Of a stretch of 18,888 bases of DNA, positions 16,527 to 18,888 are shown piece by piece. Numbering within the stretch: the first letter of the stretch is position 1; every line of letters starts with the position of its first letter. The stretch is taken from assembly GCA_018065765.1 (NCBI GenBank), contig JAGHSR010000024.1, positions 1 through 18,888 on the forward strand. The letters run 5' to 3'. The stretch comes from Candidatus Colicola coprequi (GTDB lineage: Bacteria > Bacteroidota > Bacteroidia > Bacteroidales > Paludibacteraceae). Made by a program: the position numbers and the translations under genes. The notes under the pieces are model-generated. The model saw only the letters and a program-made list of their open reading frames with translations, was not told where the DNA came from and did no database searches.

Positions 16527-18053
16527 ATGGGTCTTATTGCTAAACAATCTATACAAGGAACCATCGTCACATACTTAGGAGTGGCGGTGGGGGTCTTTAC
16601 CACGTTCTTCGTGCTGACTCGGTTCCTCACAAGCGAGGAAATCGGGTTAGCGCGAGTGCTGGTTGATGCCGCAACGCTCTTCGTCGGACTGGCGCAATTA
16701 GGATCCAACTCGTCTATCGTTCGCTTCTTCCCACATTTTCGGAACACCGCAGAGCACCACCATGGTTTCTTCTTCTGGGCGATGCTCGTACCTCTAATAG
16801 GTTTTGCCCTGTTCAGTTTGGTCTTTTGGGCATGCCACGAACCGCTCGCTGCTTGGTTCGGTGAGAAATCGCCATTGTTTGTCGATTACTACTATTTTGT
16901 ACTACCGATGGCGTTCTTTATGCTCTATCAAACTATCTTTGAAACGAGCGCATCCGTGCTTATGCACATCGTCGTTCCACGATTCGTGCGCGAAGTGGTG
17001 CTGCGTGTGGGACTATTGATTATCTACCTTTGCTATGCTTTTCATTGGCTCTCGATCAATGGCTTTGTACTGGCGTTATGTATCAACTACGGCATAGCTG
17101 CCGCCATCAACCTTATCTACCTCTTTTCGTTGGAGCGCTTGAGCCTCCGACCGGACTGGCTGTTTCTTAGACAAAACCCTCAATTGGTTCGCAGTTATAT
17201 CCTCTATGCCGCCTTCTTGCTTGTCTCAGCTCTTACATCGGTACTTGCACCTACCCTTTCCTCGTTCTTCATCACCTCGCAAATGGGACTTAACTATACG
17301 GGAATTTTTGCCATCGCAACCTATATCGCGGTGATGGTCAGTATCCCTTATCGCTCTGTGATTGCTATCACACAACCGGAATTGGCAAACACCATCAAAA
17401 TGGGCGATACGTACAACACAACACGACTTATTCACCAAGCCGGCAATAACCTTCTGCTGATTGGAGGGTTCATCTTCTTGGCTATTTGGATCAATATAGA
17501 CCTCATTTTTTACATCCTTCCTAACGGAGAAACATACGCACAAGCACGCAATGTGGTACTGCTGCTGTCGATAGGACAACTCATGGTAGCTGCGCTCAAT
17601 GTGTATATCTCGGCCTTGAGTTACTCGCGTTTTTATGCCTTATCTCTGATCAACTCTTTGGTTCTCACCGTATCGGCGTTGGCGCTTAATAACTATTTCA
17701 TTCCCCGTTTAGGAATAGACGGTGCTGCTCTTGCTACGGTGCTGAGTGATGTTGTTTACTATGCCCTCGTCGTGCTGACGGCAAGCCTCGCTTTGCATGT
17801 GCGACCATTCTCACGTAAACACGCACTATCGCTGTTGCTCATCGTCGCCATCTTTGCTCTCAATGCCCTCTGCAACTACATTCAGCATTTTGCATTCTCC
17901 ATTCTCCATTCTCAATTCTCCATTCTCCATTCTCTACTCTCCATTCTCAAAACCCTCATCCTTTTGGGCGGAGGTATATTCATAGCCTATCGCTTACAAT
18001 TATCTACTGAGATTCATGCGTTACTTCATACAATTTTCCTACGACGGAAGTGA
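16527..18053 (+). CDS. Polysaccharide flippase-like membrane protein with repeat-encoded segment
   Basis: A 508-residue integral membrane protein of the MOP flippase superfamily (polysaccharide biosynthesis type), with about 12-14 hydrophobic segments. The N-terminal LIAKQSIQGTIVTYLGVAVG and FVLTRFLTSEEIGLARVL are typical of Bacteroidetes members. ATG 16527 was preferred to a TTG at 16509 that lies inside the heptamer array. Residues about 452-475 are encoded by a heptamer array (17881-17950) and read as overlapping copies of HSQFSIL. They fall between the last two predicted membrane segments, where a loop is expected. The 3' end overlaps truA by 38 bases. The substrate is unknown. The frame continues undisturbed to a normal C-terminus (IAYRLQLSTEIHALL), so the gene appears intact. 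Confidence 0.88.
   Translation: MGLIAKQSIQGTIVTYLGVAVGVFTTFFVLTRFLTSEEIGLARVLVDAATLFVGLAQLGSNSSIVRFFPHFRNTAEHHHGFFFWAMLVPLIGFALFSLVFWACHEPLAAWFGEKSPLFVDYYYFVLPMAFFMLYQTIFETSASVLMHIVVPRFVREVVLRVGLLIIYLCYAFHWLSINGFVLALCINYGIAAAINLIYLFSLERLSLRPDWLFLRQNPQLVRSYILYAAFLLVSALTSVLAPTLSSFFITSQMGLNYTGIFAIATYIAVMVSIPYRSVIAITQPELANTIKMGDTYNTTRLIHQAGNNLLLIGGFIFLAIWINIDLIFYILPNGETYAQARNVVLLLSIGQLMVAALNVYISALSYSRFYALSLINSLVLTVSALALNNYFIPRLGIDGAALATVLSDVVYYALVVLTASLALHVRPFSRKHALSLLLIVAIFALNALCNYIQHFAFSILHSQFSILHSLLSILKTLILLGGGIFIAYRLQLSTEIHALLHTIFLRRK
17881..17950. repeat. 7-bp tandem repeat array inside the flippase coding sequence, 10 units
   Basis: Ten heptamers in unbroken register: TTCAGCA, TTTTGCA, TTCTCCA twice, TTCTCAA, TTCTCCA twice, TTCTCTA, CTCTCCA, TTCTCAA. 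The mixture of TGCA-type and TCTC-type units in one array shows that these subtypes form one family. It is translated in frame without a stop. Confidence 0.93.
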
Positions 18054-18774
18054 TTATCACGGCTCGCAAACGCAACCCAATGCCGTCACGGTTCAACAGG
18101 TAATGGAGCAGGCATTAACCACAGTCTTGCGCCAACCGATTGACTTGGTTTTTGCGGGCAGAACGGATGCAGGGGTCCATGCACTACAAATGTGGGCGCA
18201 CTTCGATTTCCCCCTTCCCAATTCTCAATTCTCAATTCTCAATTCTCAATTCTCAATTCTGCCTTCCTCCATCGCCATCCGGCAGATTGTGCCTGTTGAT
18301 AGCAACGCACACGCCCGTTTCTCTGCTCTCGATCGAACCTACCAATATCATATCATAACGCGCAAAGACCCTTTTCGCCATCGGTATGCCGCACGTGTAG
18401 CTGCGGGAATTGATATCGAACGCATGAACCTTGCCGCACAATATCTATTAGGACGACAAGATTTTGCTTCTTTCTGCCGAGTGCATACCGATGTCAAAAC
18501 CACTTTCTGCACCATTAACGAAGCGCATTGGGACATCGCTGAGGATGGCGAAGCCGTTTTTACCATCACAGCAGATCGTTTTTTACGCAATATGGTCCGG
18601 GCTATTGTAGGCACACTCTTGGACATTGGCTACGGCAAACGCTCTCCGGAAGAGCTCTGCAACATCATCTCACAACACAATCGCTGTGCTGCCTCACAGT
18701 CTGCACCGGCGCAGGGACTCTTCCTAACACACATCTCATATCCCAACAACATCTTCTTACCCCCTACAACGTAG
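18016..18774 (+). CDS. truA: tRNA pseudouridine(38-40) synthase TruA with repeat-encoded segment
   Basis: A 252-residue enzyme that makes pseudouridine at positions 38-40 of tRNA anticodon arms. The catalytic aspartate is D51 in AGRTDAGVHA (47-56). The region AHARFSALDRTYQYH (98-112) and the motif TADRFLRNMVRAIVGTLL (185-202) are family hallmarks. Two oddities: the usually conserved tryptophan of the YxGWQxQ motif is serine (S17, TCG against TGG), and residues 67-82 are encoded by a heptamer array and read as copies of NSQFSIL. As judged from memory of other TruA proteins, the distance from AHF to the LPxxIA motif is about normal, so the array replaces native sequence. The start at 18016 overlaps the flippase by 38 bases but gives the standard N-terminus (RYFIQFSYDGSDYHG). 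The gene looks intact; activity is not proven. Confidence 0.93.
   Translation: MRYFIQFSYDGSDYHGSQTQPNAVTVQQVMEQALTTVLRQPIDLVFAGRTDAGVHALQMWAHFDFPLPNSQFSILNSQFSILPSSIAIRQIVPVDSNAHARFSALDRTYQYHIITRKDPFRHRYAARVAAGIDIERMNLAAQYLLGRQDFASFCRVHTDVKTTFCTINEAHWDIAEDGEAVFTITADRFLRNMVRAIVGTLLDIGYGKRSPEELCNIISQHNRCAASQSAPAQGLFLTHISYPNNIFLPPTT
18215..18263. repeat. 7-bp tandem repeat array inside truA, 7 units
   Basis: TTCCCAA, five perfect TTCTCAA units, then TTCTGCC, all in register and inside the truA frame. It encodes a peptide of period seven (NSQFSIL). The five identical units suggest recent expansion or homogenisation. Confidence 0.95.
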
Positions 18775-18778
18775 CGAT

Positions 18779-18813
18779 CGTGCTTCGTGCATCGTGCCTT
18801 TCGCATTTTGCAT
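18779..18813. repeat. Degenerate 7-bp repeat array, 5 units, after truA
   Basis: CGTGCTT, CGTGCAT, CGTGCCT, TTCGCAT and TTTGCAT keep the 7-base register but differ in sequence. It begins four bases after the truA stop. On the other strand the units read like ATGCAAA and ATGCACG, so it belongs to the same family with more divergence. Confidence 0.75.
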
Positions 18814-18821
18814 AAAAAAAG

Positions 18822-18853
18822 TTTGCCCATTTGGAAATTTTGTACTACCTATG
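18822..18853 (+). promoter_or_regulatory. Candidate Bacteroidetes-type promoter for a gene right of the window
   Basis: TTTG at 18822-18825 matches the -33 element exactly. After a 20-base spacer comes TACCTATG at 18846-18853, one mismatch from the -7 consensus TAnnTTTG. Transcription would start near 18860, directed out of the window. No coding start is visible in the remaining bases. Confidence 0.65.
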
Positions 18854-18888
18854 TAGCCGAAAGCAAAAGTAAATCACCCATCACAAAT

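Noticed and set aside
17025..17032. TACCTTTG motif inside the second flippase gene
   Set aside because: No -33 element is present at the right distance and it codes for conserved-looking membrane residues.
17881..18263. Frameshift or pseudogene in the flippase or truA because of the repeats
   Set aside because: Both frames stay open and resume family-typical sequence after the array, so I see them as intact genes with repeat-derived segments.

Overview
This window looks like a chromosomal segment of a Bacteroidales-type bacterium (phylum Bacteroidota). The evidence is a complete MoxR-DUF58-BatABCDE operon in the order typical of that phylum, two promoter candidates that fit the Bacteroidetes -33/-7 pattern (TTTG, then TAnnTTTG), the lack of clear Shine-Dalgarno sequences, and protein sequences throughout that resemble Bacteroidetes families. 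Genus and species cannot be read from it. All 16 genes lie on the + strand and are tightly packed, several overlapping. I see no tRNA, rRNA, CRISPR array, insertion sequence or phage gene, and no gene-free stretch longer than 187 bases.

Layout. Bases 1-129 hold an AT-rich 23-bp repeat split by a short array of 7-bp units. Bases 130-8461 hold the Bat operon: moxR ATPase, DUF58 protein, a membrane protein with a helical cytoplasmic tail, batA and batB (membrane-anchored von Willebrand A proteins), batC (TPR plus glutamine-rich tail), batD (periplasmic domains, one membrane segment, cytoplasmic tail) and batE (TPR plus SH3). Together they form an envelope complex probably driven or remodelled by MoxR; the link to oxygen tolerance comes from work on Bacteroides fragilis. 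A promoter then opens a metabolic and housekeeping stretch: ilvE (branched-chain aminotransferase), a POT-family peptide transporter, a conserved coiled-coil protein, rsmI (16S rRNA methyltransferase), a polysaccharide flippase, ribE (riboflavin synthase), two FKBP prolyl isomerases (one cytoplasmic, one a lipoprotein with an internal duplication), a second flippase and truA (tRNA pseudouridine synthase). A second promoter candidate near the right edge points to a gene just outside.

The most unusual feature is one family of 7-bp tandem repeats (units like ATGCAAA, ATGCAGA, ATGGAGA, ATTGAGA and their complements) at six places. Four lie between genes, several starting at or just after a stop codon. 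Two lie inside coding sequence, in the second flippase and in truA, where they are translated in frame as a heptad peptide. In truA the repeat seems to replace, not lengthen, a normal piece of the protein. Because 7 is not a multiple of 3, each array gives the same cyclic heptapeptide in all three frames of a strand, and the strand used by both genes has no stop codon. These arrays are therefore tolerated in genes and may seed new coding sequence.
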